NCBI GenBank assembly: GCA_041946825.1
Contig: JBHGBD010000003.1
Span: forward strand, 186,001 to 250,000
Direction of reading: 5' to 3'
Length of the DNA stretch: 64,000 nt
Source: CAZTHM01 sp041946825
GTDB lineage: Bacteria; Acidobacteriota; Terriglobia; UBA7540
Shown: positions 24,201 to 31,887 of the stretch, piece by piece
Numbering within the stretch: position 1 is the first letter of the stretch
Layout of the letters: every line of letters begins with the position of its first letter
Program-made: the position numbers and the translations under genes
The notes under the pieces: generated by a model
Database searches by the model: none
What the model was told of the DNA's origin: nothing
Seen by the model: only the letters and a program-made list of their open reading frames with translations

Positions 24201-24420
24201 GTCGTGAGCCGCTGAGAAGTCCGCGATTCCGTCGAAGGAGAATGACGCAGAGGGCCGCGACCAGCACTCCCAGAAACGGATGCAAGAGCGCGTTGGTGAC
24301 GTAAAACAGATTGGCGTCGCCAAACGCCGCCAGGTAAGCGCTGTTCGCCACCAGAACGAGCGTCAGAACCAGCAGACGCCTGTCCCCTCGGACTGGAGAT
24401 TGGTTCTCCGGTTCTTTCAT
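21268..24420 (-). CDS. Multihaem cytochrome c / TPR membrane protein
   Basis: A 1,050-residue protein. About four to five transmembrane helices lie at 15-32, 43-62, 75-94, 102-121 and 162-178. A cytochrome c554-like region has five CxxCH haem motifs (C236, C281, C315, C385, C434). A beta-rich section and a TPR domain (about 735-920) follow. It should be membrane-anchored with haems outside the cytoplasm, handling electrons. Two segments look like captured repeat DNA: residues 131-155 (heptad repeat) and the last 81 residues. The ATG at 24420 has GGAG 14 bases upstream. It is translationally coupled to the CRTAC1 gene. Confidence 0.88.
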   Translation of the reverse strand: MKEPENQSPVRGDRRLLVLTLVLVANSAYLAAFGDANLFYVTNALLHPFLGVLVAALCVILLRRNRGLLSGSRLKLGAWSLGLSAAFGGYLAIFGMTRPNSWALYAHVALAIAGLAFVLLGWRRRLARANLKFEIGDSRSFQFPVSNFQFPVSSFERPAWRWAAGVMLGSLAFYGLAAGYQKLRPNPQFIIRNPSTAPLSMEEEGAGPNGLMFPSSATTTDGKPITSQFFMDSESCRECHADIYNQWNSSMHHMASFNNQWYRKSIEYMQDTIGIKSSMWCAGCHDHAIAFAGKMQKQHIREIVHTREAQNGLGCMSCHSIVHVKNTMGQGGFVMDYPPLDELASSKNPLLLATHNYAVKLNPKPHRNAFLKPFHKDPALVPEFCSACHKVHLDVPVNNYRWIRGFNDYDNWQASGISGQGARSFYYPPKSQNCADCHMPLVPSKDFGNINGFVHSHRFAAANTAVPTSYGDTDQVREVEKFLKGALSVDIFALAEAPAGEVASPGIRPGAEGPQLASTFAVGEESATGLAGAGVQGLAPLKLMAPLGRVKAQVRRGDTVRVEVVARTRRVGHFFPGGTVDAFDVWLELQAKDNKGRIIYWSGQVEDNGRGPVEPGAHFYRSLQLDGHGNPINKRNAWSTRATMYARLIPPGAADTAHFRIKTPEDCGDSITFTAKLNYRKFSWWNTQWAFGGIVDPADKTGTVDKSYDDRRWLFSGKLSDVSAKIKGIPNVPIVVIAENTVTVPVVARNAPPFAEALAADPADRERWNDYGIGLLLQGDLKGAERAFLKVTELEPTYADGWVNVARARVQEGNTEEAKPFLKKALELNPNLASAHYFYGLALKADGQYAEAYEQFAAAAARYPRDRVVRNQMGRMLFLQRKYRDAVAEFQKTLAVDPEDLEAHYNLMLCYRGLGDDKLSAREEKLYLRFKADESSRAITGPYKLRSPADNNEAQPIHEHLSVALAEPAGSKQKAVGRKQYAEGTGSAASSATGGQKTLTPGPSPKRRGEKESVSGLQPSPWGRGRPRDAGTGEGARMQTRLRIGGGSSR
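21317..21428. repeat. MITE-like palindromic element captured in a coding end
   Basis: About 112 bases bounded by ccctcaccc (21317-21325) and gggtgaggg (21420-21428), with internal hairpins such as gccctctccc/ggagagggc. Elements of this CCCTCACCC kind occur between genes in many bacterial genomes. Here it is translated as the C-terminal tail of the multihaem protein. Confidence 0.75.
23956..24030. repeat. Seven-base periodic repeat inside a coding region
   Basis: On the plus strand ggaaact and ggaaatt units alternate with a 7-base period. Read on the minus strand it inserts the peptide containing FQFPVSNFQFPVSSF in frame into the multihaem protein, between two hydrophobic segments. Confidence 0.8.
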
Positions 24421-24656
24421 GAGTCGGTTGGATTCTCCTGCCTGACCCAAGCCCGCCGAATGGTAAGAAGTATCAGACTATCGGAAAGCGAGCCCGGCGC
24501 GCAATCCGCTTGTGAGCCACAAGGCTTCAATTTTCCCATTAGCAGGGCAGTTTTTTTCTATTAGTGACTGCGGGAACCCTTGCTCGCCGCTTCCGCTGTG
24601 CCAGCCTTGCTGTATATTAGGGCTGTCGTCATTCGCCATTGGGCTGAACTTCTGAA

Positions 24657-25214
24657 ATGAGGTTGTCGAGTATGCAATCGCCGCGCGCATTGCGTTGGAT
24701 TCTTTTTCCTCTCGGCTTCGCGCTTGCGGCCTGCCTGTCCGCTCAGGACGTCGCCCCGGAATTCACCCTTTCAGATTTGGAGGGTGCAACGCGGAATCTG
24801 CGCGATTACCGCGGAAAAATCGTCGTGTTGAACTTCTGGGCCACGTGGTGCGGCCCCTGCACCGAGGAAATGCCGATGCTCGTGAACGTCCAGAAGGAGT
24901 ACGGTGATCGCGGTGTCATGGTAGTCGGGGTTTCGCTTGATGATTCAACTTCGCGGGCCAAGGTGCCTGAGTTTGCGCGCAAGAAGAAAGTCAACTTCCC
25001 CATCTGGGTGGGCGGAACCACCGAGGACTTGAAGCGCCTTGGCCTCGGTGAGGCCCTCCCCGCCACGGCGTTTCTGGATCCGCAAGGCCGCATCACCGGC
25101 CGCGTCCTCGGCATGCTTCGAAAGAAAGACCTGAGGCACCGCGTCGAGTGGCTGCTCGGCAATCACCAGGGAGACGCGCCCAAGGCCCTGGTCAACAACC
25201 TCGGGCTCGAGTAA
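24657..25214 (+). CDS. TlpA-like thiol-disulfide oxidoreductase
   Basis: A 185-residue thioredoxin-fold protein. The N-terminal signal ends in LAAC at about residues 22-25, so a lipoprotein is likely. The redox motif WCGPC follows FWAT at about 61-65, with the usual TlpA/ResA order: APEFTLSDLEG, GKIVVLNFWATWC, VVGVSLDD, ATAFLDPQGRITGR. It should reduce or shuffle disulfides in the periplasm, for instance in cytochrome c maturation, which would suit the multihaem gene divergent from it; that link is inference. A second ATG five codons in is possible. Confidence 0.9.
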   Translation: MRLSSMQSPRALRWILFPLGFALAACLSAQDVAPEFTLSDLEGATRNLRDYRGKIVVLNFWATWCGPCTEEMPMLVNVQKEYGDRGVMVVGVSLDDSTSRAKVPEFARKKKVNFPIWVGGTTEDLKRLGLGEALPATAFLDPQGRITGRVLGMLRKKDLRHRVEWLLGNHQGDAPKALVNNLGLE

Positions 25215-25225
25215 CGAGTTCCCGC

Positions 25226-26296
25226 CTAAAAGCTCCGCGTATAAGAAACAATGACCAGATAATCCGCAAAGGCCGCGTCGCCGCGACGGTTGTCCTGGAT
25301 GTCCGAAACGCTGCGCCGCCGATTGCGTTCCAGCGGCACCGGCAAGTTGAATGACCAGGTGTTTCGGCCCTGCATGACGACGACCCCGGGCTCCAGCGAG
25401 ATGACATAGCCGGGCCGCCGGAACCCGTAGCTCGACCCGAAGATATCGCGCACCGGCACGCCTTCCATGCGCCCGCCGAAGTTGACCGCGACGTGGCGTG
25501 ACTTCGGGAAGGGATAGGCAAGGCCCACCTGCGCCAGATACTGGTCCGGAATGGACATAATAGCTTCCGAGGCCCGCGACCGGCCGGTCTTGACTCCGTT
25601 CGTCCCCTGGGGATTAGCCAGGTAAATGCCGGACGCGAAAAACGTGGCCTTCTTGATCACCTTGTACATTTCCGTCGAGCCCACAATGCCCCAGCCCCCG
25701 TCGCCGAGCTGAATCGACTGGTCGACGACACTCGTGATGTTGCCTTGGGAAGTGTAGCGCGTGTCCATCACATCGGGTTTTCCCGTGGGCAGCTTGATAC
25801 CAAAGCCCACAGCGATGTTCTGCCGGGACTCGGTGGGAGGGCGCCACAACCACGTCTTGGCGGAAATCACCGTGTCTCCGAGGCCCTTGCTATGGACGAC
25901 CGCGCCGGTCCGGCTCGAAGTGCGGGAAGCGATCATCACCGGCGCGCTGACGTTGAAGCTCCAGCGCGGAGTCCGCTGATAATTGAGCGAGAAGTCGATC
26001 AGGTGGATGTCGTTGATGACCTCGCTGTGCTCCAAGGCGCGCTCCACCTGTTCGGTGGTGCCGATGTAGTGACGGTGGGAATACTGCTTGCGGTAGGTGG
26101 TGGTGAGTTGCCACTTTCCCGGCGCCGCAAAGCGCCCGGCTTTCGAATAATCGAGCCCCGCACTGCGAAGCGCGCCCAGACCGGACGCGCATTGGCGCGC
26201 GGCAATTCAGCCTTGCCCCCAGGCCATGCGCGCCTGAAGGGTCAGCGCAATGGCAAGGACCAGCGGTGTAGTCCAATGCCCTCGAAGGAACCTCAT
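25226..26296 (-). pseudogene. Outer-membrane beta-barrel-type protein with an in-frame TGA
   Basis: From the ATG at 26296 a signal peptide (LVLAIALTLQARMAWGQG) is followed by TGA at 26207-26209 as codon 30; the same frame then stays open to 25226, 356 codons in all. The rest looks intact: GKWQLTTTYRKQYSHRHYIG, FSLNYQRTPRWSFNVSAPV, GVVVMQGRNTWSFNLPVPL, with alternating strands like barrel 'transporter' proteins of the phenol-degradation meta-pathway type. The context G-TGA-IAARQC suggests a Cys codon (TGC) changed to TGA. Internal initiation at a GTG (26047) would give 273 residues without a signal. It is either a pseudogene, a sequence error or recoding. Confidence 0.65.
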
Positions 26297-26384
26297 CCCG
26301 ATACCCCCTCGATTCAATGTGCCTGAAGCCCGACGCAGTATTCGTTTCTTGGAAGCCCGAGAACCCGAGCCAAATGGAGCGGTC

Positions 26385-26413
26385 AGATTGCCCGAAAGCC
26401 AAAGCGCGGTCAA
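26385..26413 (-). promoter_or_regulatory. Possible promoter for the beta-barrel gene
   Basis: On the minus strand TTGACC (26408-26413) and CAATCT (26385-26390) are 17 bases apart, about 90 bases before the ATG at 26296. The match to consensus is moderate. Confidence 0.4.
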
Positions 26414-26417
26414 TCAT

Positions 26418-26443
26418 TCAATCGGACTATTCGTCCGATTTGA
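26418..26443. promoter_or_regulatory. Inverted repeat, candidate operator
   Basis: Perfect arms aatcggac (26420-26427) and gtccgatt (26433-26440) with a tattc spacer, extended further by near-matching bases. It lies directly upstream of the putative -35 of the beta-barrel gene, where an activator might bind. Confidence 0.5.
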
Positions 26444-26590
26444 TTTCACTAATCTCGGACATTTTTGCCGAGGCCACAACGGGACTATTTCAACTTATCT
26501 TATTCGCCATCAATGAGATAGGAGAGCGGTTCCCAAGGGCGAAGTAGCGAGGCGGTGAGGCACGGTTGGCATGGAAGGTCGTCGCGGGGG

Positions 26591-27742
26591 TCAGCGCAGT
26601 CGTGTGGCGATTCTTGTGCTGGCCACGTCGAGCGCCGAGCGAATGGCGCCGTAAGTCTGAGCCTTGTCGCCTAGCGAGCTGATGGCAAACGGCGGGGTGA
26701 TCTCGCCCTGGATGCGGCGCACGACTTTCTCGACGATGGAAAGCATCAAGTCGGGTGCGCCTTTGGCAATGCCTCCGCCGAAGACAATCAGATCGGGATC
26801 GAGCACCGCGACGACATTGGACATGCCAACGCCCAGGATGGTGAAGATCTTTTCGAGGGCCGCGGTGGCCTTGGGATTTCCTTCGCGGTGAGCCTGGAAA
26901 ACAAAGTAGGCATCGCGCTCCTCGCGCAAGCCTGCTTCCCCCGCAGGCGGAGCTCCCAGCGCTTTTCGCCCCTCGGCGGCGATCCCCAATCCGGCCACGT
27001 AGCTTTCGAAATAGCCGGTGTCCGGAAATTCCTCGTTCCAGCGCTGCCACTCGACGTTCATGCGGAAGAGTTCGCCGGCCCAGCCCGTCCGCCCGGCGTA
27101 GAGCTTCCCGTTGATGAAGATCCCGCTGCCGATGCCGGTTCCGAGGGCCACGAAAACAAAATTCCTGACGCCCTTCGCGACCCCCAGCCAATGCTCGCCG
27201 ATGGCCGCCATGTTGGCGTCGTTCTCGAGGTAAATCGGAACGCGAAACGCCTTCTCCAGTTCGCGCCCCAGATGAATATTCGTCCATCCCGGAAGGTTGT
27301 TGGCCCACCCCACCACGCCACGGGCCGAATCCACGGCGCTCGGAACGCCGATCGATATCGCGCGCAGGTGAGATCGTCCCGCCTCCGTTGCCAGCGCGCG
27401 AATGCCTTCCTGAATCTGGGCGATGAGTTTCCTGGGACCGTCCTCGGGGCGGATCTTGATCGTCGAATCCTGCAGAATCTCCCCGCGAAAATCCGCCAGG
27501 GCAAAGTGAAGATGACTCGCTCCCAGGTCGATGCCGACCACGTAGCCATATCGGGGATTGACGCCCGCTTTCTTCCGGTCCTTGCTGAACTCCACGAGTC
27601 CTCGACGAGCGAGGGTGTGGAGCTTGCTTTCAAGTGCCGGAGGGCGCAGGCCCGCGGCGCGGGAAAGGGAGGGCAACGAGGCTTCACCTTTCGACGCGAT
27701 CTCAAGATAAATGCGCTGAAGGGCTGTGTCGCTTTTGGCCAT
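26591..27742 (-). CDS. ROK family protein (NagC/XylR-like repressor or sugar kinase)
   Basis: A 383-residue protein. A short N-terminal winged helix (about 1-60: ALQRIYLEIASKGEASLPSL, LESKLHTLARRGLVEF) precedes a ROK domain with YVVGIDLGASHLHFAL, VALGTGIGSGIFINGKLYAG and LIVFGGGIAKG. The family's zinc site (CxCGxxGC) is replaced by EFPDTGYFE, so all three Cys are missing. The helix-turn-helix favours a sugar-responsive repressor; kinase residues such as the Asp in LENDANMAA remain. A palindrome overlapping its own promoter suggests autoregulation. No transporter or sugar operon adjoins it. Confidence 0.85.
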   Translation of the reverse strand: MAKSDTALQRIYLEIASKGEASLPSLSRAAGLRPPALESKLHTLARRGLVEFSKDRKKAGVNPRYGYVVGIDLGASHLHFALADFRGEILQDSTIKIRPEDGPRKLIAQIQEGIRALATEAGRSHLRAISIGVPSAVDSARGVVGWANNLPGWTNIHLGRELEKAFRVPIYLENDANMAAIGEHWLGVAKGVRNFVFVALGTGIGSGIFINGKLYAGRTGWAGELFRMNVEWQRWNEEFPDTGYFESYVAGLGIAAEGRKALGAPPAGEAGLREERDAYFVFQAHREGNPKATAALEKIFTILGVGMSNVVAVLDPDLIVFGGGIAKGAPDLMLSIVEKVVRRIQGEITPPFAISSLGDKAQTYGAIRSALDVASTRIATRLR

Positions 27743-27793
27743 GGGTTCCCGAATCTCGACCCGGATGATGGGCTTTCGATTTCACCCGCAATA

Positions 27794-27834
27794 AAGCTAT
27801 GGAAATTGCACCCAGGAATCAAGGGGATTGATTC
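27794..27834 (-). promoter_or_regulatory. Promoter and overlapping palindrome upstream of the ROK gene
   Basis: On the minus strand -35 TTGATT (27817-27822) and -10 TAGCTT (27794-27799) are 17 bases apart. A perfect inverted repeat gaatcaa/ttgattc (27816-27822 and 27828-27834, 5-base spacer) overlaps the -35, as an operator would. Confidence 0.5.
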
Positions 27835-27910
27835 ATGACCGGTTGAAAGCAGGCCCAAGCCCGCGCCCATCCTGTCGTTATCCCTTCCAATGACGCAACG
27901 GGGCAATGGA

Positions 27911-28423
27911 TCAATGAGTCAAACCGGTCAGATCCGAGTAGGATTCTCCCACCAAATCGCGAGGGGATATTCGGAAGAGCTTCTGGAATTTGCGCGCCTG
28001 CTTGCGGACTTTGGCGAGGCTGCCGGAGCGGGAAATGGCTTCGACTTCCACGAACCGGCCGAGGCCGCGTACGCGGTCGAGGTGGATCTTGACGTTGCCC
28101 ACGAGATAGATCTCGCGGCGCTTGTCGACGACCGTCAGGATGGGGAAGGCGCGGGCGAGGATGGCGCGCACGGAGTTGCGCCGCGGGAGCAGGGTCATCT
28201 CGATCTTGGCTCGGCGGGCGCGCGGAGAATTGGCGCGTTCGTAGAAAATCAGCGCGTTCTCGATTCGGCCCTCACGCACCTTGAGCCGGCCGCGGGGGAC
28301 GCGGAAATAGGTGTCGATCTGGTGGTCCGTGCCCACATACCGCGCGCGGGCCCGCCTGAGCGCGGCGCGAATCGCTCGCTCGTCTCCCAAACGCGCTTTG
28401 AATTCGAAGTTGACGTGTTTCAT
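27911..28423 (-). CDS. CYTH domain protein (class IV adenylate cyclase-like)
   Basis: A 170-residue single-domain CYTH protein. The signature EFKAR near the N-terminus (family ExExK), acidic and basic tunnel residues in DTYFRVPRGRLKVREG, and GLGRFVEVEAI are all present. CYTH enzymes act on triphosphates: class IV adenylate cyclases, thiamine triphosphatases or inorganic triphosphatases. The arrangement with HQIDTYF is closest to CyaB-like proteins, but the product cannot be read from sequence. It is monocistronic, between the ROK gene and the divergent aldo/keto reductase. Confidence 0.85.
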   Translation of the reverse strand: MKHVNFEFKARLGDERAIRAALRRARARYVGTDHQIDTYFRVPRGRLKVREGRIENALIFYERANSPRARRAKIEMTLLPRRNSVRAILARAFPILTVVDKRREIYLVGNVKIHLDRVRGLGRFVEVEAISRSGSLAKVRKQARKFQKLFRISPRDLVGESYSDLTGLTH

Positions 28424-28611
28424 CTTGCTGGATTTCGCAGACGGCCAAAGGGGCCGCCGGCAAGCTTTCGCCTGCGCAGGTTGCGAAAGCCTACATCATT
28501 TTCATCCGCCATGTGTCAACAAACTCGGAGCCTCTCGCCCGCAGGGGGGTGAGTTGATTTTGCCCGCGCTAACTGCGAGAATCGCCCGGCGAGGGGAAGG
28601 AGGACGCCGGC

Positions 28612-29562
28612 ATGCACCAGGACGATCTGAACCGCAGAACATTTTTGAAGACCGCCGGGGCAACCGCGCTGAGCGCGGCGCTGGGTGTGGGCAACTTCGC
28701 CCGAGCGGCGGAACTGGCGGGCGATATCCCCATGCGAATTCTGGGGCGTACCGGCCTCAAGGTGACCATGATCGGATTGGGCGGGTATCATGCCGGCTTT
28801 CCGGACAAGGAAGAAGATTCCATTGCCGTCATCCATCGCGCCCTCGACCTGGGCATCAACTTCTTTGACAACGCCGACTGCTACCAGGAAGGGCGCGCCG
28901 AGGAGCGGATGGGCAAGGCGCTGGAGGGCCGCCGCGACAAGATCTATTTGATGACGAAAGTTGACCAGCGCGACGCGGCAGGTTCGCGCGCGACGCTCGA
29001 GCGCAGCCTGCGCCGGCTGCGGACCGATTATCTCGACCTGTGGCAATTTCACGGCGTCACGAAAATGGACGACCTCGAAAAAATCTTCGGTCCGGGCGGA
29101 GCGATGGAAACGGCGCAGAAGGCCAGGCAGGAAGGCAAGATTCGTTTCATCGGCGTCACCGGGCATTTCGATCCGGAAGTCCACCTGGCTTTCATCAAGC
29201 ACTACGATTTCGACACCGTGCAGATGCCCATCAATGTCGTTGATTATCACTTCAAGAGTTTCCGAAAGACAGTTGTCGATGAAGCCGTCAAGCGCAAAAT
29301 CGGCGTCATCGCCATGAAGACGCTGAGCTTCGGCAACGTCCTCACCAAGGGCGTAGCGAGCGTCGCGGAAGCGCTGCCCTGGGTCTGGAGCCAGCCGATT
29401 AGCGTGCTGGTATCCGGTTGCGACACGGTCGAGCGGCTCAACTATAACGTCTATCTGGCCAAGACCTTCACGCCGATGCCGGAAGCGACTCAAACCGCAC
29501 TGCTCGAACGCACCAAACCCTTTGCCGGAATTGAAGTCGAAAATCACAAGCGCCCGGCGTGA
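28612..29562 (+). CDS. Tat-exported aldo/keto reductase
   Basis: A 316-residue oxidoreductase. A twin-arginine signal NRRTFLKTAG (about residues 7-16) precedes an AKR barrel starting at MRILGRTGLKVTMIGLGGY. Catalytic tetrad residues are visible: D and Y in FFDNADCYQEG, K in YLMTKVDQ, and H in LWQFHGV. AKR enzymes use NADPH; a Tat signal is unusual for them but common in acidobacterial family members. The downstream endonuclease V gene begins inside its stop codon (GTGA overlap), so the two are translated together. Confidence 0.9.
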   Translation: MHQDDLNRRTFLKTAGATALSAALGVGNFARAAELAGDIPMRILGRTGLKVTMIGLGGYHAGFPDKEEDSIAVIHRALDLGINFFDNADCYQEGRAEERMGKALEGRRDKIYLMTKVDQRDAAGSRATLERSLRRLRTDYLDLWQFHGVTKMDDLEKIFGPGGAMETAQKARQEGKIRFIGVTGHFDPEVHLAFIKHYDFDTVQMPINVVDYHFKSFRKTVVDEAVKRKIGVIAMKTLSFGNVLTKGVASVAEALPWVWSQPISVLVSGCDTVERLNYNVYLAKTFTPMPEATQTALLERTKPFAGIEVENHKRPA

Positions 29563-30302
29563 CGTTGTTGAAACCGAGAATCACTCCCCGCTGGAACCTT
29601 ACTCCGCGCCAGGCGATGCGTGAGCAGGAGCGCCTGCGCGAACGCGTCATCCTCACCGACGATTTCAAAGCTGTGCGGCTTGTGGCAGGGGCGGACTTGG
29701 CCTTTGACCCAGAGACCAAGATCGCTTTCGCGGGCGTAATTGTCTATCGCTTTCCGGAGATGCAGGAAGTCGAGCGGCGCATGGCGCGGCGCAAGCTGCG
29801 TTTTCCCTACGTTCCCGGGCTCCTTTCCTTCCGCGAAGGGCCGGTGCTGCTGGCGGCGTTTGCGCGGCTTCGCGCGGAGCCTGACCTGATTCTGATTGAC
29901 GGCCACGGACGCGCCCATCCGCGCTTATTCGGAATTGCGTGTCACATGGGCGTGCTTCTCGATTCGCCAACCATTGGCTGTGGCAAGTCCCTTCTCGTGG
30001 GTGAGCACGATGAGCCGGGGGGAAAAGCGGGATCAACCGCGCCCTTGTGGTTCAGGGGCGAGCGCGTGGGAGAAGCCCTGCGTACTCGCGAGAACGCGAA
30101 ACCCATCTACGTCACTGTCGGCCACCGTGTGTCCCTCCCTTCCGCCGTCGAACTCGTGAGGCTGTGCTGCGACGGCTTCCGAATCCCCAAGCCCACGCGC
30201 GAGGCGGATCATTACGTCGGAGAGCTTCGGCGGGAATATGAAGGGAAATCAAAAGGAAGAAGTAAAGGGGCAATAGGCAAGGGTCGAGCAGCCGAAACTT
30301 GA
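29559..30302 (+). CDS. nfi: Endonuclease V (deoxyinosine 3'-endonuclease)
   Basis: A 247-residue repair enzyme that nicks DNA one base 3' of deaminated adenine (hypoxanthine). Motifs: GADLAFD (metal Asp), the wedge FPYVPGLLSFREGP with the metal Glu, and LIDGHGRAHPRLFGIACHMGV with the third metal Asp, then PTIGCGKSLL. It starts at a GTG overlapping the aldo/keto reductase stop. The C-terminal 25 residues after YVGELRREYEG are Lys/Arg/Gly-rich and run into a 7-base repeat region, so the natural end may once have been earlier. Confidence 0.92.
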   Translation: MTLLKPRITPRWNLTPRQAMREQERLRERVILTDDFKAVRLVAGADLAFDPETKIAFAGVIVYRFPEMQEVERRMARRKLRFPYVPGLLSFREGPVLLAAFARLRAEPDLILIDGHGRAHPRLFGIACHMGVLLDSPTIGCGKSLLVGEHDEPGGKAGSTAPLWFRGERVGEALRTRENAKPIYVTVGHRVSLPSAVELVRLCCDGFRIPKPTREADHYVGELRREYEGKSKGRSKGAIGKGRAAET

Positions 30303-30410
30303 AATGCGAAAATCGAAACTCGAAATTCGAAAATGGAAAACCCGAAACTGCGAAAGTCGGTTAGGCAGCCGCAGCCCAAAATCTAAAATCCAAAATCCTT
30401 TCTCCTGTCG
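30290..30410. repeat. Seven-base periodic intergenic repeat
   Basis: Units of the type gaaattc, gaaaatg, gaaactc and aaaatcc recur with about 7-base spacing from the end of the endonuclease V gene to shortly before pyrR. The plus-strand start overlaps the last codons of the endonuclease V gene. Confidence 0.65.
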
Positions 30411-30452
30411 AAGAATCGTTTCGATAGCGCGCTGGGTGCTATAATTGCGTGC

Positions 30453-31037
30453 ATGAAGCCTCCCGCAGCGCGCAAGGCGGCGGCCACGGAAGCCGCCCTC
30501 CGCGAAAAAGCGCAATTAATGTCTTCCTCGGAGATTGACCGCACGCTGGTGCGCCTGGCGCACGAAATCGTCGAGCGCAATAGCGGCGCGGCCAGCCTGG
30601 TGCTGGTAGGCGTGCGCCGGCGAGGGTTCCCGCTGGCTGAGCGCCTGGCGAAGAAAATTACCGACATCGAGAAAGTCCGCCCGCCCGTCGGGACAATCGA
30701 TATCACCTTCTACCGTGACGACCGCTCGCGCGGGGCACAGGAAGCGCGCGTGCAGGAAACTTCCATCCCGTTCAGCGTCGAAGATAAAACCGTCATTCTC
30801 GTGGACGACGTTCTCTATACGGGCCGCTCGACTCGCGCCGCGCTCGATGCACTCGTCGATCACGGGCGGCCACTGCGCGTCGAGCTTTGCGTGCTCATCG
30901 ATCGTGGTCATCGCGAGCTGCCCATTCAGGCGAATTACGTCGGGCGAGTCGTGCAGACGGCAGCGGAAGAGTCGGTTGAAGTCCACTTGCATGAAGTGGA
31001 CAATGAAGACCGTGTGGTTCTTTGCCAGAAGGGCTGA
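30453..31037 (+). CDS. pyrR: PyrR, pyrimidine regulator and uracil phosphoribosyltransferase
   Basis: A 194-residue type I PRTase-fold protein. The PRPP-binding loop VILVDDVLYTGRSTRAALDAL, the early VLVGVRRRGFPLAERLA and DITFYRDD are diagnostic of PyrR. In Bacillus it binds pyr mRNA and attenuates the operon, with weak uracil phosphoribosyltransferase activity. No pyrB or pyrC follows here, so regulation would be in trans. The first 20 residues (Ala/Lys-rich) are extra compared with the usual length of about 180; the start could be the ATG at 30519. Confidence 0.9.
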   Translation: MKPPAARKAAATEAALREKAQLMSSSEIDRTLVRLAHEIVERNSGAASLVLVGVRRRGFPLAERLAKKITDIEKVRPPVGTIDITFYRDDRSRGAQEARVQETSIPFSVEDKTVILVDDVLYTGRSTRAALDALVDHGRPLRVELCVLIDRGHRELPIQANYVGRVVQTAAEESVEVHLHEVDNEDRVVLCQKG

Positions 31038-31094
31038 TCGCGCACCTGTGCGGGCGACATGACTGCAAACGGATTCCAACCAGAGGGACGACCC

Positions 31095-31850
31095 ATGAAG
31101 AACTTTTTACGGCCGATGTCTCCCCTTGTGATTCTCCTGCTGATTGCCAGTTGCCCCATTTCGCTTCTTGCCGGCGCTTCCGACGCCGCCAAGAAGTCAC
31201 TCGAGCGGCTGGTGCTGGGGAAAGACGTCCGAGTCCTGACACAGCTCCCCGCCACCAAGGAAGGCGTGGACATCTACTACACGCCGCCGCAGGGCAAGCA
31301 GTGGGATCAGCGCGGGATGAATCTCAAAGACCTGACCAAGTGGCTGAAGGAACGCGGCGTGGGTGTGGATTCGAATGAAGTGGTCACCATCACCAACATC
31401 AAGATCCACGGCGATATGATCGAAGTTCATTTGGGTGGGGGAGGGATGGGCCGTCGCGGCAGCAAGAACGCCCAGGAAAAGGCTCCGGTCTTCCAGCGCG
31501 CCGGGGGTTCGAGAATCAATTTTCGTTACAAGCGTGACATCACCGACGCCGACCTCGCACCAAACGCTTTCCTGGACTTCCTGGGCCGGCTGGTGGACGT
31601 CAGCTTGATCCGCGAAGAGGCCGCGCGACAGAGCCTCCCACCGGAAATTCGCCAGGCCATCGAATCCAAGACTGTCGCGGAAGGTATGACTTACCAGATG
31701 GTCCTGTTAAGCTACGGCGAGCCGGAGCAGAAAAAAATCAACGACAGCGGCGAAGGCAAGCTTTCCGAAACCTGGTTCTATATGAAGGACGGCAACCGCG
31801 TCGTGGTGGACTTCCTCAATGGGAAGGTCACCAAAGTCCAAAAGTTCTGA
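31095..31850 (+). CDS. Secreted protein of unknown function
   Basis: A 251-residue protein with an N-terminal hydrophobic signal (about 10-26, SPLVILLLIASCPISLLAG). No domain is recognised. Features: a Gly-rich loop HLGGGGMGRRG near the middle, INFRYKRDITDADLAPNAF, and a C-terminal beta-rich segment (SETWFYMKDGNRVVVDFLNGKVTKVQKF) resembling the SmpA/OmlA-type end of small envelope proteins. The ATG at 31095 follows GAGGG. It lies between pyrR and a PIG-L deacetylase gene on the same strand. Confidence 0.7.
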   Translation: MKNFLRPMSPLVILLLIASCPISLLAGASDAAKKSLERLVLGKDVRVLTQLPATKEGVDIYYTPPQGKQWDQRGMNLKDLTKWLKERGVGVDSNEVVTITNIKIHGDMIEVHLGGGGMGRRGSKNAQEKAPVFQRAGGSRINFRYKRDITDADLAPNAFLDFLGRLVDVSLIREEAARQSLPPEIRQAIESKTVAEGMTYQMVLLSYGEPEQKKINDSGEGKLSETWFYMKDGNRVVVDFLNGKVTKVQKF

Positions 31851-31887
31851 TCCCGCATAATAGAGAGACATTGAAGAGGAGGGCATC

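Noticed and set aside
26207..26245. Selenocysteine insertion at the in-frame TGA
   Set aside because: A hairpin is present but lacks the typical bacterial SECIS loop, the protein is not a redox enzyme, and no selenocysteine genes are visible.
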